From the NCBI GenBank assembly GCA_949987705.1, contig OX465282.1, positions 4,886,501-4,950,500 of the forward strand: 64,000 nucleotides of DNA, in the 5' to 3' direction. The position numbers and the translations under genes were made by a program. Positions 19,942 through 30,740 of the stretch are shown here, one piece after another (the first letter of the stretch is position 1; each line of letters starts with the position of its first letter). The notes beneath the pieces are model-generated. The model did no database searches. It had not been told where the DNA came from and was given only the letters and a program-made list of their open reading frames with translations. Source of the stretch: Thereva unica (Eukaryota; Arthropoda; Insecta; Diptera; Therevidae).

Positions 19942-21165
19942 TTATTGGGGTTGCAGTGGGTTGTCCCATTGCTCCCTTGCTTCGACTCCCCTAGTTATCG
20001 CAAGCAGCTGATTGAAGGGAGTCTGCCTCATGTCCTCCATCCAATGGAGTCCAGTTATGGCAGCCCTTTTTCTCGCCACCGCCGGACAGTGACACACTAT
20101 GTGTGTGGCTGTCTCAGGTTCCTCCAGGCACATCCGACAGGTGTCATCCTCCAGAATTCCCAGTCTTTTTAGGTGATACCTGAAACATCCGTGTCCTGTA
20201 ATCAGTGCCACCAACCATCTGAGGGTTCTCATTTGCATATGCAGGATCCTTCTTCTGGCTGCGGTAATCGGCAACGTAAGCACCATCTTAGCCTGTCTAC
20301 ACGTGGTCATAGCGTCCCACCGTCTCCGGTGTTCCTCAGCGACCCATTTCTCGATGCAGTTCCTTACCAACCCTCTGCCAATGGCAGAGTATGGCTCCGG
20401 TCCCCAGAATTCCGAGGTTGACCCCTGTTTTGCCAGGTTGTCAGCCTTTTCGTTCCCATCGATGCCTGTATGTCCTCTAACCCAAGCTAGCGTCACGTTC
20501 TTTTGTTTCGCACACCTGTTCAGTTTTTGGACACATTCCAACGCCAGAGACGCATTAATCTCTGTCTGATTCATGCGCTTAATCACAGCCCGATTGTCCA
20601 GTGCTATAAGGATACTTCTTCCCTGCACCTGACCATCATTTATGTGATCCACCGCGTGCAGCAGAGCAAGCATTTCCGCCTGGTAGACTGAGGTGTAATT
20701 CCCCAAAGCCAGAGAGCAGGTCAGATTTAAGTCCTCTGATAAGACTCCCGCACCTGCTCTGCCGTCAATCATGGATCCGTCCGTGAAGATATATATGTCT
20801 TCCGGCCTCCCTTCCGGGAGCGTTCCGTTCCCTATGAGGGTTTTATGATACCTTTCGGTCACCCTCATTTTTGTGATCCCTTCCATGGGCATCATGAGCT
20901 CCCTAATCCCTTTGATGCGATCCAGAATCTTCATGTGCCCATATAAGGCTCCTGACGCCTGCCATGCGGCATCCCGTCTCATCCGAATCGCTGAGGCTGC
21001 CGCAGTCTTCATCACCTGGAGATCTAACGGCAGCAGACCTAACAGCGCCTCCAATGCCGCGGCGGGTGTGGTGCGGAAAGCACCGCTCACACCTACGCTG
21101 GCCATTCTTTGCACCTTGTCCAAATGCCTGATAGCAAGGTTAGGAGGAAGAGAGTCTGCTACGTT
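19942..21165 (-). CDS. LINE ORF2 C-terminal half: RNase H plus zinc knuckle
   Basis: A 393-codon open frame runs from 21123 to 19942, and the same frame extends upstream to about 21165 as SLPPNLAIRHLDKVQRM, the end of an RT domain. Residues from the first Met: IFTDGSMID with Asp115, VYQAEMLAL with Glu150, IALDNRAV with Asp176, and RGHTGIDGNEKAD with His218 and Asp228. These are the complete RNase H active site, which would remove the RNA strand during element copying. Around 329-346 is a CX2C...H...CXC knuckle (DTCRMC ... THIVCHC). The protein ends without known extra domains. The RT is missing, so the copy is 5'-truncated. It resembles LOA/I-group LINEs but is a different family from the one at 49.7 kb. 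The frame is uninterrupted, suggesting a young insertion. Confidence 0.8.
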   Translation of the reverse strand, partial: NVADSLPPNLAIRHLDKVQRMASVGVSGAFRTTPAAALEALLGLLPLDLQVMKTAAASAIRMRRDAAWQASGALYGHMKILDRIKGIRELMMPMEGITKMRVTERYHKTLIGNGTLPEGRPEDIYIFTDGSMIDGRAGAGVLSEDLNLTCSLALGNYTSVYQAEMLALLHAVDHINDGQVQGRSILIALDNRAVIKRMNQTEINASLALECVQKLNRCAKQKNVTLAWVRGHTGIDGNEKADNLAKQGSTSEFWGPEPYSAIGRGLVRNCIEKWVAEEHRRRWDAMTTCRQAKMVLTLPITAARRRILHMQMRTLRWLVALITGHGCFRYHLKRLGILEDDTCRMCLEEPETATHIVCHCPAVARKRAAITGLHWMEDMRQTPFNQLLAITRGVEAREQWDNPLQPQ

Positions 21166-21170
21166 CTAGG

Positions 21171-21611
21171 ACGTATTGACCAGAGTATACCCGCGTGATT
21201 GGCTCGTCCTACTTTGCCTACTTGGAGGTCGTCACCCATCACCTTTCGGGCCGTATGGTAGGAGAGGTTGAATTCAGGTATGCTTATGAATTCCTTTACG
21301 CTGCTCCTTTACTTCGACCCTTTTTTCCTGGCAGCGCTAAATAACTTCTGCTTTATAGATTGTTGAATTATTTTGTCAACCTTCGAAAGCAGCTCTGCAA
21401 TATTTCATCCAGTTTTCGATGAGGAGATGTTGTGCTGTAAGGTTGGAATCTCTATATAAGACGAAATATTTCAAGCTCTCTGAGTTGACCCTGATGAGAT
21501 CAAACTCCCAACCACCCAATTGGTCTTTTTTATTTGTTTTAATTTCACCCATTGTATGAGTATAGAAGGCAAGTAAAGGTCGATCCTGACAAAACCTCCA
21601 TATCAAGACGG
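21171..21611. other. No recognisable feature
   Basis: This lies between the RNase H LINE and the SINE. A 76-codon minus-strand frame here has no motif I recognise. Confidence 0.35.
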
Positions 21612-22064
21612 GGGCCTCGGTAGCCTAGGGAGCTACTATCCGAGAGGTCCCGGGTTCGATTCCCGGCCAAGCCCCACGGTCCTTCGCCTTTTCCAATTTC
21701 CCACCTACATAACTTTCCTTCTTTCTTCTTCCCTCTTTACATTCCTGATTCCTCTTGTCATAGCCTTCCTTAGCCCTTCCCCGCTCCGCCAAAGCGCATG
21801 TCATCGGTTGGTTGATGAGATTCAACTCGTTTCTGGAGGCATAACACTCCAGCGAGCTGTTTCTCGATGCCCCGATGCCAAAGTCGCAATAGTAATGGTT
21901 GGAAGTAGGTGGACTGAAAAATATCGCGGGTGGGTTGTGGCAGTTCCTTCCTTCCCCGACTAGAGCTGCTGTTCGACATTGCACTCTATATGAAGAAAAT
22001 AGATTGTCGACAGTATAAAGGGTCTTCCCTGAGACTCTAGTCTTTCACATAAAAAAAAAAAAAG
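21612..22064 (+). mobile_element. tRNA-derived SINE, second full-length copy
   Basis: It matches the 12.6-kb SINE from the tRNA-like head (CCTCGGTAGCCTAGGGAG, B box GGTTCGATTCC) through the body to GAGACTCTAGTCTTTCACAT and a 14-base A run. It lacks about a dozen bases of the anticodon-arm region present in the first copy. The two copies differ by scattered substitutions, so both are old enough to have diverged. Confidence 0.85.
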
Positions 22065-24131
22065 ATCCTTATACAAAAAAATACGATCTGTGCCGAGAGA
22101 AGATCGTTTCAATTTCTTTGCATCCCTTCACACGCACTACATCCTGTCCTGGCGCATGATCATATTAGACTGTCCTCCATATAAAACTGCTATCAATGAC
22201 CACAACGTTGAGGTCATGATTGCACTTCCACCATCCAGAATAATTGCGACACACGTTCAATTTCATAATATTGTTCTGCTCCCATCCGGTTGATTACTAC
22301 TGACTACCGCTTCCCCGACATCAATAAGCTGAAAATTTCGTTCTTATTCTACCACAACGAAACACAAAGCGCACTGCGATCGCCCTCGATATGGTCAATT
22401 TAATTTCACAACTACACCAAAATAATAACGAAACAAAATCGCGTCTTCTATCTAAATTGTATGTAACATGAAAAACTAAAACAACTGTTTAAGAACAGCC
22501 ATGCATCACCATTTTTTATTTCACTAACCGAATGAAGTCACTGTCTCGTTGCTGTCTACTACTCTACTTATACACAAACTTTCTATAAAAAAAAGTCTTC
22601 TAATTCTTCTTAGAAGAAGACACAAATCTCTCTCTTCGTTCCTAGGTCAAGTCATCCATCCATCGGTTAATACGAATACAGTGTAAGTATTGCACCACAT
22701 CTGGATTAAAGAAACGATCTTGGCGCGCAGACGCAGATCATTTCACTATACTTCTTCTTATATTGATATATACCATGATTCAGTCAAGAGTATCACACCG
22801 CGCATCAAAATAAAAACGCTTGCTGAATACCGGACTTGCTTATTCAGCCATGCTCTTTTTCTTATGGCTGAATATGCTTTCTCGTAGATTAGAAGAAGTC
22901 AGCTGTTTCGCTCTTCTATATATATTATAAATTTAAATATATACAGAATTGTTGTTGTGCCTCCTTTCATGTATATTTCCACACGATCGTGATCGTTTGT
23001 TGTTGTTTGTTTGGTTTATGTATATACTACTATTTATATACTTTGTAAAATATATATACGATGGAGACTCTGCGTGCCAGATCGTTGCTTGTAGAGCAGT
23101 TTCGCCTGGTTTTTACGCTAGTAGAGTTGTGAGGCATTTCCTTCTTTAACTGTGAAGACTACTCTATAGAGTGTTCGGCTTTTGCTGGTTGATTTCATTT
23201 TTTTTTGGTATATAGATAGACGGAATCCCCTCGATTCCGATTGTCGTGTCGTGGGCATGGTTCGATATGAATCTGAATTAAAAGGCCTCAATAGACTTTA
23301 AACGTTGATTTTCAATTCAGTTTAATTCCAACGCGTGCTGGAATCAGAAGTGTATAAAAATAAATATATTTCTTTTCTTCATTATTAAATTTTTAATTTT
23401 TTATATGGAAGAAATTTTTGTATTTTTTAATAATAGTAAGAACAGTTTTTTTGATGTTGTGTATTTTGAAGAAGAAAAAGGAAGTTTTGATCGGGAATGA
23501 ACACTGATCGTGCTTAAGTTTTTCTTCGATGTAACAAAAGCTGATCCTCGATTCTTTTTTGGAATTTTTTATTAAAAATATTGTTTTCAACGTGGTAAAA
23601 AATTCTTCATCCCTTATTTAAAAAAAATAGTGTTAGTGCATTTCTGTTGTTTAATAAAAGACTTAACATATGATCGCTATTTGCATTCATATCCTTGACG
23701 TTGTTTAATGCGTTATTCATATATGTTTAAAAAATTCGATTAGTGATCGTGCAAGTTTTTTTTCACTATTTTTTAAATATTTCATTTTGATTTTGGAACA
23801 TTATCATTTAAATTTTTCTTTTTTCGTGATTCAATCTACATAAAAAGTGATCTTGATCTTGTATAGATATTTTTTTTTATTATTCCGAGAAGAAAGTGAT
23901 CTTGTCACGAATTTCAAGTTCAGTGCTACGTTTTTGTTTGTTTTTTGCTGTTATAGTGGAAGGTACGTGTTTTATCTATGAATATACATTATTTATTTTT
24001 TTATTTTTTTAACACAAAAAAAAAGTTCTTTCTTTGTTTGAATGATTTTTTTTATGAAAAATTTCAAAACCGATCGTGTTTTGTTTATTTGCAATTTTTG
24101 CACACAAGCCAAGACATTATAATAAATTTAA
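22065..24131. other. AT-rich unique-looking DNA, no gene recognised
   Basis: Open frames are short and motif-free. The stretch 22900-24100 repeatedly contains GATCGTG and GTGATCTTG words, which recur near 40.2 and 43.7-43.9 kb. This may be host intronic, regulatory or 5'-UTR DNA, but nothing proves it. Confidence 0.35.
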
Positions 24132-25015
24132 AAAAAAAACACATGTGTTATTTATATTTTGTGTGAAGAAAGCAGGGATGCCCAGCTTGGGGATTTTCCT
24201 TCTGGATTTGTGGGGAAAAAATGCTGAATAGGGATTTTTTAGGGGCTTCAAATTTTTTAGAGGGATGAACTTCTAATCAATCTCAAGTGGTCTGAAAGTT
24301 TTCGCCTTGAAGACAAGTATCATCACATACTCCTCGGCTGATGGGGTCCGCGATGCAAGAAAACTGACAAAAATCTATATGTGTGGGTGGGCATTTATCG
24401 TCAGTTTGTGCCTGAAGATCTGAAATTCTATTCAATCTCAATTCGTGAATTTACGGAACGAATTCACGCCGTATCCATTCGTAATTAAAAACAAAACGCG
24501 AAAACCATCCACAGTCGCGTTCACGCTTGTTCGCGGGTGTTCACGGAGTGAGTCTAGAGCCGCTTTATGGCACAAACCGATAGGCGCTGAGGCTCTGACG
24601 GCGGCCGTACTTGAATTAACAACCTGTAGGGAATCATGGCGTCAATTGCATGCCACGGCCTTTCAGGCGGATACCTGAAGTCCCTATCGCTCAGTCAAAC
24701 TAAGTAATGTGTGGCCTTCATCAGGCCATGACTGCCGACCAGTCCTGCCGGCTTCCTGTAAGTCTGTAAGGGGTCTTTAGTGAAGAAACATGTTTTACTT
24801 AATTTAACCCAGTTTTCTAGCAAATTTTTCACTGTTTCTAGGGGAAAAAATTATGTGATATTTTCCAAAACCCCCCTTCCCCACCGGAGATTTGGTGGGA
24901 TTCGGCACGACTGCCTCCACCCTAAATGCCTCACGTAATTAATGAACAACCCCGTTTTATTCGAATTCTTATTGGTTGTTGAATTCGTTGGCAGTAATTT
25001 GAATAACGTGGTACA

Positions 25016-25610
25016 CAGGGCCGGCGTTTGGCTTTTTTTCGCCCGGTGCAGTGTGCTATATGCGCCCCGTGAGCGTGAAAATTGTGAAGGACAATGGAAA
25101 AAAGCACAAACATTCTGTGGAGTTCCTTTAACATATGAATATGAAGGTCCGTGAACCCTTTTTTTCCTCTTCTTCTGAAAGTGCGCCACGTCCAATTGCG
25201 ACAGGTGCAAAGACACCAGTAGCACTTATGAAAGCGCCGCCCCTGCCTTTGTTCAATCAGGATTTGTTTCGCGATCTTGCTTTTGTGCTGGAGTTTTCTG
25301 GCACTTTAAGGCTTCAGGATGATTTTCGGTGTTAATTTCACTTCCTTCTATAGTACACTCGTATCTCCATAATAGGGAATCAAGGGAAAATAGATGGCCA
25401 CTGCACTACATATATTAGTTTCTACTGTAGAGTATGACATAGACAAAAAAACAGTCCGCCTTAACAGCCTTCCTCGACATAGAAGGCGATTTCCACAAAT
25501 TTAGATCAGAGGCGATCCAGGTGTTTCTCGCCAAATTAGAGATAAGCAATAGTACGACTAGTACGAAAGATTAATTTCTGAAATTGCGCCCGGTGTAAGT
25601 GCACCATTTG
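25016..25610. mobile_element. hAT-type MITE, copy with eroded right end
   Basis: The left end is CAGGGCCGGCGTTTGGC, followed by a GCGCCCGGTGCAGTGTG-type motif. The 8-bp repeat GTGGTACA flanks it at 25008-25015 and 25611-25618, the TSD length of hAT elements. The right end stops at GTGCACCATTTG. The last 23 bases present in the 58-kb copy (CACCTATG...GCCCCTG) are missing exactly up to the target duplication. The interior matches 58234-58620 and includes an RT-like phrase (see findings). There is no transposase. Confidence 0.8.
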
Positions 25611-26571
25611 GTGGTACAAATATGACCTCGGTTCTCCACGAGCAGCTTTTCCGGCCATATGAATGGCAATTACTGTCCGTTATTTAATGACCGTGCAAAA
25701 GCCGCAACTTTTCCGCGGGCCTTAGTAGTCAATTGACATCTTTTGGTGTTCTGTAACTTTTATAGAGTTGATCCGGACTTACACGAGGCAGTACATTTGC
25801 CTCTTACAATATGGTAAATTGTACTGAGGCCTCAGTTTTTTTTAAATGACCCAGTTAAAAAATAATGTCCGAGATAAATGAGGCGAGCTGTGATGATTGT
25901 AAATACGTAGTGGAGAGGGTTTCTTCTTTCTTACTTCTTTCGCGGCAGTAAAATTTGGAACTTGAAATTAGATAAGGGGAGATTGTAAAATATAAATTCT
26001 ACACTGTAAGTAATCCTGAGAGCAGTTAGTTCATATAACTATAATAGTAGTAAATCCACAAGATTTTTTGTAGAGAATTTGTTTTTCCTGAACGTTAACA
26101 AACAAACATTTCCTTCGTACTTCGTTCGCTACAGTAGAGCGGGTGTTCGAATTCGTATTGAGCGTGTTGCAGCGCCGCTGATAAACTGAAAAGTGAATGA
26201 CTTCATTTGGAAATTACAAAGCAAATCAATGTAAAGTACTTAGACTTGACCAAAAAGAACAAATTTTTTGGTAACTACTGGAAATTCCGGGACGAACGGT
26301 AATTTCCAGAAACTGTAGAACGTAGAAAACAGTTCCCCGTCAAAAAAGTGTTGATCCAAAGTTTCATGATGTTTGTAAAGAGTAACGTAATTTTTGAACG
26401 ATTTTGAACGAGTTTCGGATTTTGACAAGTGACGTTTTGTTAGAAAGCTATCGCTTTGCGGAATCCAAAAAAGATCACTTCGTTTAGAATGGTTTTCATT
26501 CCATCGAGTTTATTAGATATTAACAAAACTTATCAATTTAAGGTCTTTTGGACACTTAGCCGAAGTTTTTT

Positions 26572-26850
26572 CATTTAAACAAAAAAAAAACCCGAACGAA
26601 TGTTATGAAATTTTTTCAGGGCATTTTTGCGTTAATATTCTTCTTTCAGTACTTCAAACTAGTCGATATAGTGTTTGGTTCGCGCGGTAGCATGCAGGTA
26701 CACAAATCACGAACGTCGTTTAAACAAAAAAAAAACGGTTCGACCGAATTTTATGAAAATTTATGATCGTTAATTCGCTTCGCACGCCACCTCAATGAAG
26801 TCGATATCTTTTTAGGCTCGCACGGCTTTTTTGGCATCGTACAGGAAAAA
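26572..26850 (+). repeat. Diverged tandem duplication, about 140-bp unit
   Basis: Two units each begin TTTAAACAAAAAAAAAAC and continue through a GAATKTTATGAAA-like phrase, a GTCGATAT phrase and a TTCGCGC/CTCGCAC phrase before a GGTACA/CGTACA end. The units differ substantially. No coding frame is present. Confidence 0.5.
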
Positions 26851-26867
26851 ATGACCACATACGTACG

Positions 26868-26887
26868 CACACACACACACACACACA
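26868..26887 (+). repeat. (CA)n microsatellite
   Basis: This is an uninterrupted CA dinucleotide run of 20 bases. Confidence 0.9.
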
Positions 26888-27048
26888 TATACTTCCTCCC
26901 AAATTTTTGCTTAAAATGCTATTAGGATCTTAAAAAATGAAAATACGTTGAAAATTTCGATTTCGAGTTTCGGACCAACTACAATAATTTCCCTATAAAC
27001 TGGAAAGTTAAAAAACACATGTGTTATTTATTTTTTGTGTGAAGAAAG

Positions 27049-28137
27049 TAAACAATAAAGCCGACATTCACTCATGCGAATATTCTATGAATATTGAGTA
27101 TTTTTGTTTTGTTTGTAAAAAGAAAGAGTTTTATTAGATTAAAGTCACAAAGCAACAAGTTTGCTAATTTAATTTGCCCTAGAAAAACGTTTTTCCAATT
27201 TTTTTTTTCAGTTCTTTTGTTAGTTTTTATATTCTTTTACACAATTTACAATTTCTTGTTCGATTTTTACAAAATCGATTTTTTTTTTACTTAATTCCGT
27301 AACAATCCCGTCACCACGAATTTGTGTAATAACTAAGTAGAATTTCAACGATTTCTCTCTCTCTCTCTATATTTTTTTCAAGTGTTACTAATTGGTAATC
27401 GAATTAAAAAAAACAACGAAAAAATTTGTGTTTAATGAATATTTATCTAAAAGATAATTTTTTTTTGTTTTTGTTAATGGAAAAGCACTTAACGACATCA
27501 AAAATATATTTATATACTTTTGTTGTAGATCTAGTATTGCGATTGTGGAAGTAGTATATAAAATAATAATTTGTACAATTATTGTGATTAAGTGTACCGC
27601 GATATACTTAACAAATTGTTTTGCGTAATCTTTATCTAACTAAGTCAATGTTAAGAATTATATGGGTAATCTACATTATTTATGGACATAGTGCATTCAT
27701 TCATATACATATATAAGGAAAGGGGTTTGTTTCTTGATAATGAAGTTGCAATTCATTTTGATAAAACAATGTGTGCAAAAGTTATATGTGGGCCAATTTG
27801 AAATAATTTTTATTCGTGATTTATCACATGTGGAATTCTGTGTTGTTGATCAAGCAGTGAAACGTTTGTGTCAATATAATTTAATCATGGATGTTGTTGT
27901 TGTTTTTTTCATCAAGTTCAAGAATATTTTATCTACGTCTTATGTAGAATATTTTCCGATCAACGAAACAATCTTTTCTTAAAGCACTCCTGATCTTGAA
28001 TGTAGATCTCTCTATACCTCGGAGTGTGATATCGCCTGTCTAATTACCTTCTATCATTCGTTCTTGTGCTTTTACTGCTTAGTCTCTTAATGTCGATCTC
28101 TGGGTACGATTATAGTTCATCCGGATTTTGGTATTCT
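27049..28137. other. AT-rich, no gene recognised
   Basis: Contains a short (CT)n run near 27355 and an 82-codon frame at 27734-27982 without a motif. Nothing else was identified. Confidence 0.35.
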
Positions 28138-29080
28138 TCTATATGGGCAAAAACGCGGAAAAAGGCATATGCGTGTCCGGAGCCAGAGTCGGAAATGAGT
28201 ACCCAAAAAAAAAGCTTTCGGTGGATACCGACCTAGACAACATTTTTCCACAAAAAAAAACGGCCATCCAGCCAGCCATAAAGCCCGGCAGGCCCCAGAA
28301 ACTGTGTAAAATGTCCCCTCCGTGGCATGTCCCAACTACAAAAATCCAGATTAATTGCGCATATTAAATAGACCAACTTGTGCGATTCGGGATAGGACGT
28401 TCACGAATGGTTTTTGGGGCCTAAAACTTTGATTTTTTCTCTTTTATCGCAAACCGGAACGCCAGAATACAGAACTTACACGTATTCGAATTTTGTCCGA
28501 AATTTTCCGTTAAAATTGCGAACCGCAGTGCCGCTAGAGCTTGCATGCGTTCGAATGTTCTGTTGTGGCTTCCTCTGCTCGGGGGATGTTTCATGAACGT
28601 GCAACAATTCGAAAACCCATTAGGCGCTTTCGATTTGAATCCCTAGCTGTAAAATTCGCTTGCTCCAAAATTCAAAGTGCAAACGCATATTCAAACAAGT
28701 CCCCACCGCGGCAGTCGCGGTTTCAACTTCAAACCGAAAAAAAAACGCGTCAGAAGTGGAAAGTTCAAGTTGTTCTAAGAAGCTGTGGTCACCGGTAAGC
28801 GGAAATTCACTCAGGATTCTTCCTGAACTCAGAAAAGCGATTTTAAGTCAAATAGTCCCCTCCGTGGCGGTCCCCTCCGTGGCAGCTTTTTCTTGAAATC
28901 TTCAATAAAAAGTAACCCCTTCAATAAAGTAAAAAAGTAAAAAAGTAACCCCTGTAGCAGAAACGGGCTTGTTTTGGGGCCATATGGGGGGAGAACCCAC
29001 AAGAAACTCGGTCGGTAAACTTTTTTTTGCTGGGTTTTGAATGTGCAAATATGCCTTTTTTCGCGTTTTTGCCCATATAT
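28138..29080. repeat. Foldback repeat with GGGCAAAAACGCG arms
   Basis: ATATGGGCAAAAACGCGGAA at the left is mirrored by its near reverse complement near 29055-29080, with an AAAGGCATAT continuation on both sides. Just inside each arm lies the phrase GTCCCCTCCGTGGC: once near 28314, and twice in tandem near 28856-28884. The interior also repeats GTAAAAAAGTAAAAAAGTAA. It is probably a non-autonomous foldback element. No target duplication was established. Confidence 0.5.
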
Positions 29081-29637
29081 TGATCCGTGACCTCTAAAGG
29101 TGGGAAAACACATGGTAAAATATATAAGTAGCTTGTATGCAAGAAAATTGTATATATGCCAGTATATGTTACATCGGTGATATATTTGAAGCCAGGTATT
29201 ACCACTTCCTACCTCCAGCTCTTATTATTTTCATCTTTTGTAATTTCCTTTTGCTTTCCAAGCGCGAGCGTGGTTTCATCAAAGCAATCCTCCAACTAAA
29301 TTCTAACCACTTCCAGAGCTGCTTGCCCGTATAGAACGAGAGCCCTGCCATGAGTATGCTAATGTTACCCTTTATGGTCACGAAGACAATCATCCGTTTT
29401 CTTCCTTCTATAAAGTTTATGAAAACTCCGTATAATGCTTCCACGGGAACATATTTAACAGAGCTCAAAATAAGCTCCCCTGAACAGCGCTTCCAATTCT
29501 TCCCCCTGGGATTAGTAGCAAATAATTACTGTTTATTAAAAAACTAATTTTTTGCGGTACAATTTTATTTTTCAACTTAATCTCTTTTTAGTTCGATACA
29601 CTAAACCAGACGTCCCTCTAATTGATCGTACATATGT
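29081..29637. other. No recognised gene
   Basis: An 89-codon minus-strand frame (29199-29468) is the longest. It has no motif I recognise and no support. Confidence 0.3.
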
Positions 29638-29956
29638 ACGTGATTTCCCAGAATCCACCGAAGTAATTATGGTAGACGTCAATCTATAAGAGAATGGTGT
29701 GGTGTAGGAACTTTCCTATTTCAGGATAAAGATTTTTTAAGATTGCAATTTTGGATCAACCGCATCTACTTTAGATTGTTTTTCGGTTTTAAAGTTATTG
29801 CATTATTTTTGAACAATACTATCTCTTTTATTACCCCTTTATTACTAGAGGTAATAAAAGGGTAATAAAATAAATCTAATAATAAATCTCTAAAGTGTTT
29901 GGCAAGATTCTTGTAATAAATTGGGTTTACGTACGTGATTTCCCAGAATCCACCGC
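29634..29956 (+). repeat. Dispersed repeat C (TTACCCC hairpin), copy 1
   Basis: The unit runs from GTCAATCTATAAGAGAA to TAATAAATTGGGT and holds a hairpin TTATTACCCCTTTAT...GTAATAAAAGGGTAAT near 29820-29865. A second copy lies at 38208-38620 and a fragment at 42470-42512. In this copy the phrase ACGTGATTTCCCAGAATCC is repeated on both flanks (near 29638 and 29934), either a long duplication or the start of a second unit. Confidence 0.6.
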
Positions 29957-30169
29957 AGTCTGGTGGAGAGGGTGGAATAAAATGGAAGTTTACCCTGCCA
30001 GTTTCCAATGAAGCTGAGATTTCCAAATTTAGTTTGAAATGATTTAGGAGGTTTGACTTGTCATCACTTTACATGAAATTTGATCCACAGTCGCGGTATA
30101 TTTCGCCATACTTGCCTCAACGTGACATAAACCTACGATAAGTTGGGATTAACCCTTGAGAGTTAAGAT

Positions 30170-30424
30170 CTATGTGCAATGGTCGGCATGCATACAAACA
30201 TTGCTACGTATCCTTTGTATTTTTTGGATCCTCCAACCCCGGGGGTGTCTTTTCAGCTAAGCCAGCACAATTTCATAGTCGGTACAAGTGTATGTAAGTG
30301 TATTCTCAGGGAGGTTTAGTGCCATCCTTGTGGATTGAAGTAATTTTGCGAGTAACATTGCTTCACATAGCGCTAATCTAGAAAGAGATATAGTCTTTAT
30401 AGGGGCTACCCTAGTTTTCACTGC
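30170..30424 (-). pseudogene. BEL/Pao pol fragment
   Basis: The minus-strand frame reads TRVAPIKTISLSRLALCEAM and then LLAKLLQSTRMAL, the hallmark of the RT-to-RNase H connection in BEL/Pao LTR retrotransposons. TDYEIVLA then a stop and LKRHPRGW follow, where the family usually has a Trp at the stop. Only about 85 codons remain, with no LTRs. It is fused in frame to the mariner relic next door, so the single open frame across both is accidental. Confidence 0.65.
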
Positions 30425-30740
30425 AAGACTGTCTTTTATTTTCTCATTCAGCTCGTCTAACACCGACGTATAATACTTTTCAGTTACCGTTTGTTCATTT
30501 CCCAAATAGCAATTCGATGAGGATAATAAATTCCAGGTGCATCTCAAAAAACCGTAGCCATAACCTTTGCAGCTGATTTCATCGTTTTTGCAGACGGTTC
30601 GCCTTTAACGATCCACTGTTTTGATTGTTCCTTCATCTTGGCAGTGCAGTGGTTTTATCCATGTTTCAGCTTCAGTTCCTAATAAAACACAGAAATTCAT
30701 CCGGACTACGACGCATGCGGTCCAAGATAGCCTCAGAGAG
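30425..30740 (-). pseudogene. Mariner transposase fragment
   Basis: The minus strand gives ETWIKPLHC (the DETW block with its first residue changed), KEQSKQWIVKGEPSAKTMKS and AAKVMATVF with a stop for Trp, then DAP. In another frame it gives QTVTEKYYTSVLDELNEKIK. These are consecutive blocks of a mariner (DD34D) transposase. Frameshifts and stops make it dead. Neither the TIRs nor the rest of the gene are visible. Confidence 0.6.

Larger units (their letters stand above)
24134..27048. repeat. 39-bp direct repeats bounding a 2.84-kb block
   Basis: The phrase AAAAAACACATGTGTTATTT...GTGTGAAGAAAG occurs at 24134-24172 and 27010-27048 with one mismatch over 39 bp. The block between starts at 24173 with CAGGGATGCCCAGC, which resembles a hAT-type 5' terminus. 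No matching hAT right end abuts the second repeat. The block holds a complete hAT MITE (25016-25610) and a diverged tandem duplication near 26.6 kb. Confidence 0.6.

Noticed and set aside
21171..21611. Upstream RT domain of the LINE at 19.9-21.2 kb
   Set aside because: I could not read any RT motif upstream of 21165 on the minus strand, so the element appears truncated there.
26868..26887. CRISPR-like or other short repeat array
   Set aside because: It is a plain CA microsatellite. The window is eukaryotic and no array with spacers was seen.
30257..30547. Small host gene of 96 codons
   Set aside because: The frame is a chance fusion of mariner and BEL/Pao fragments.
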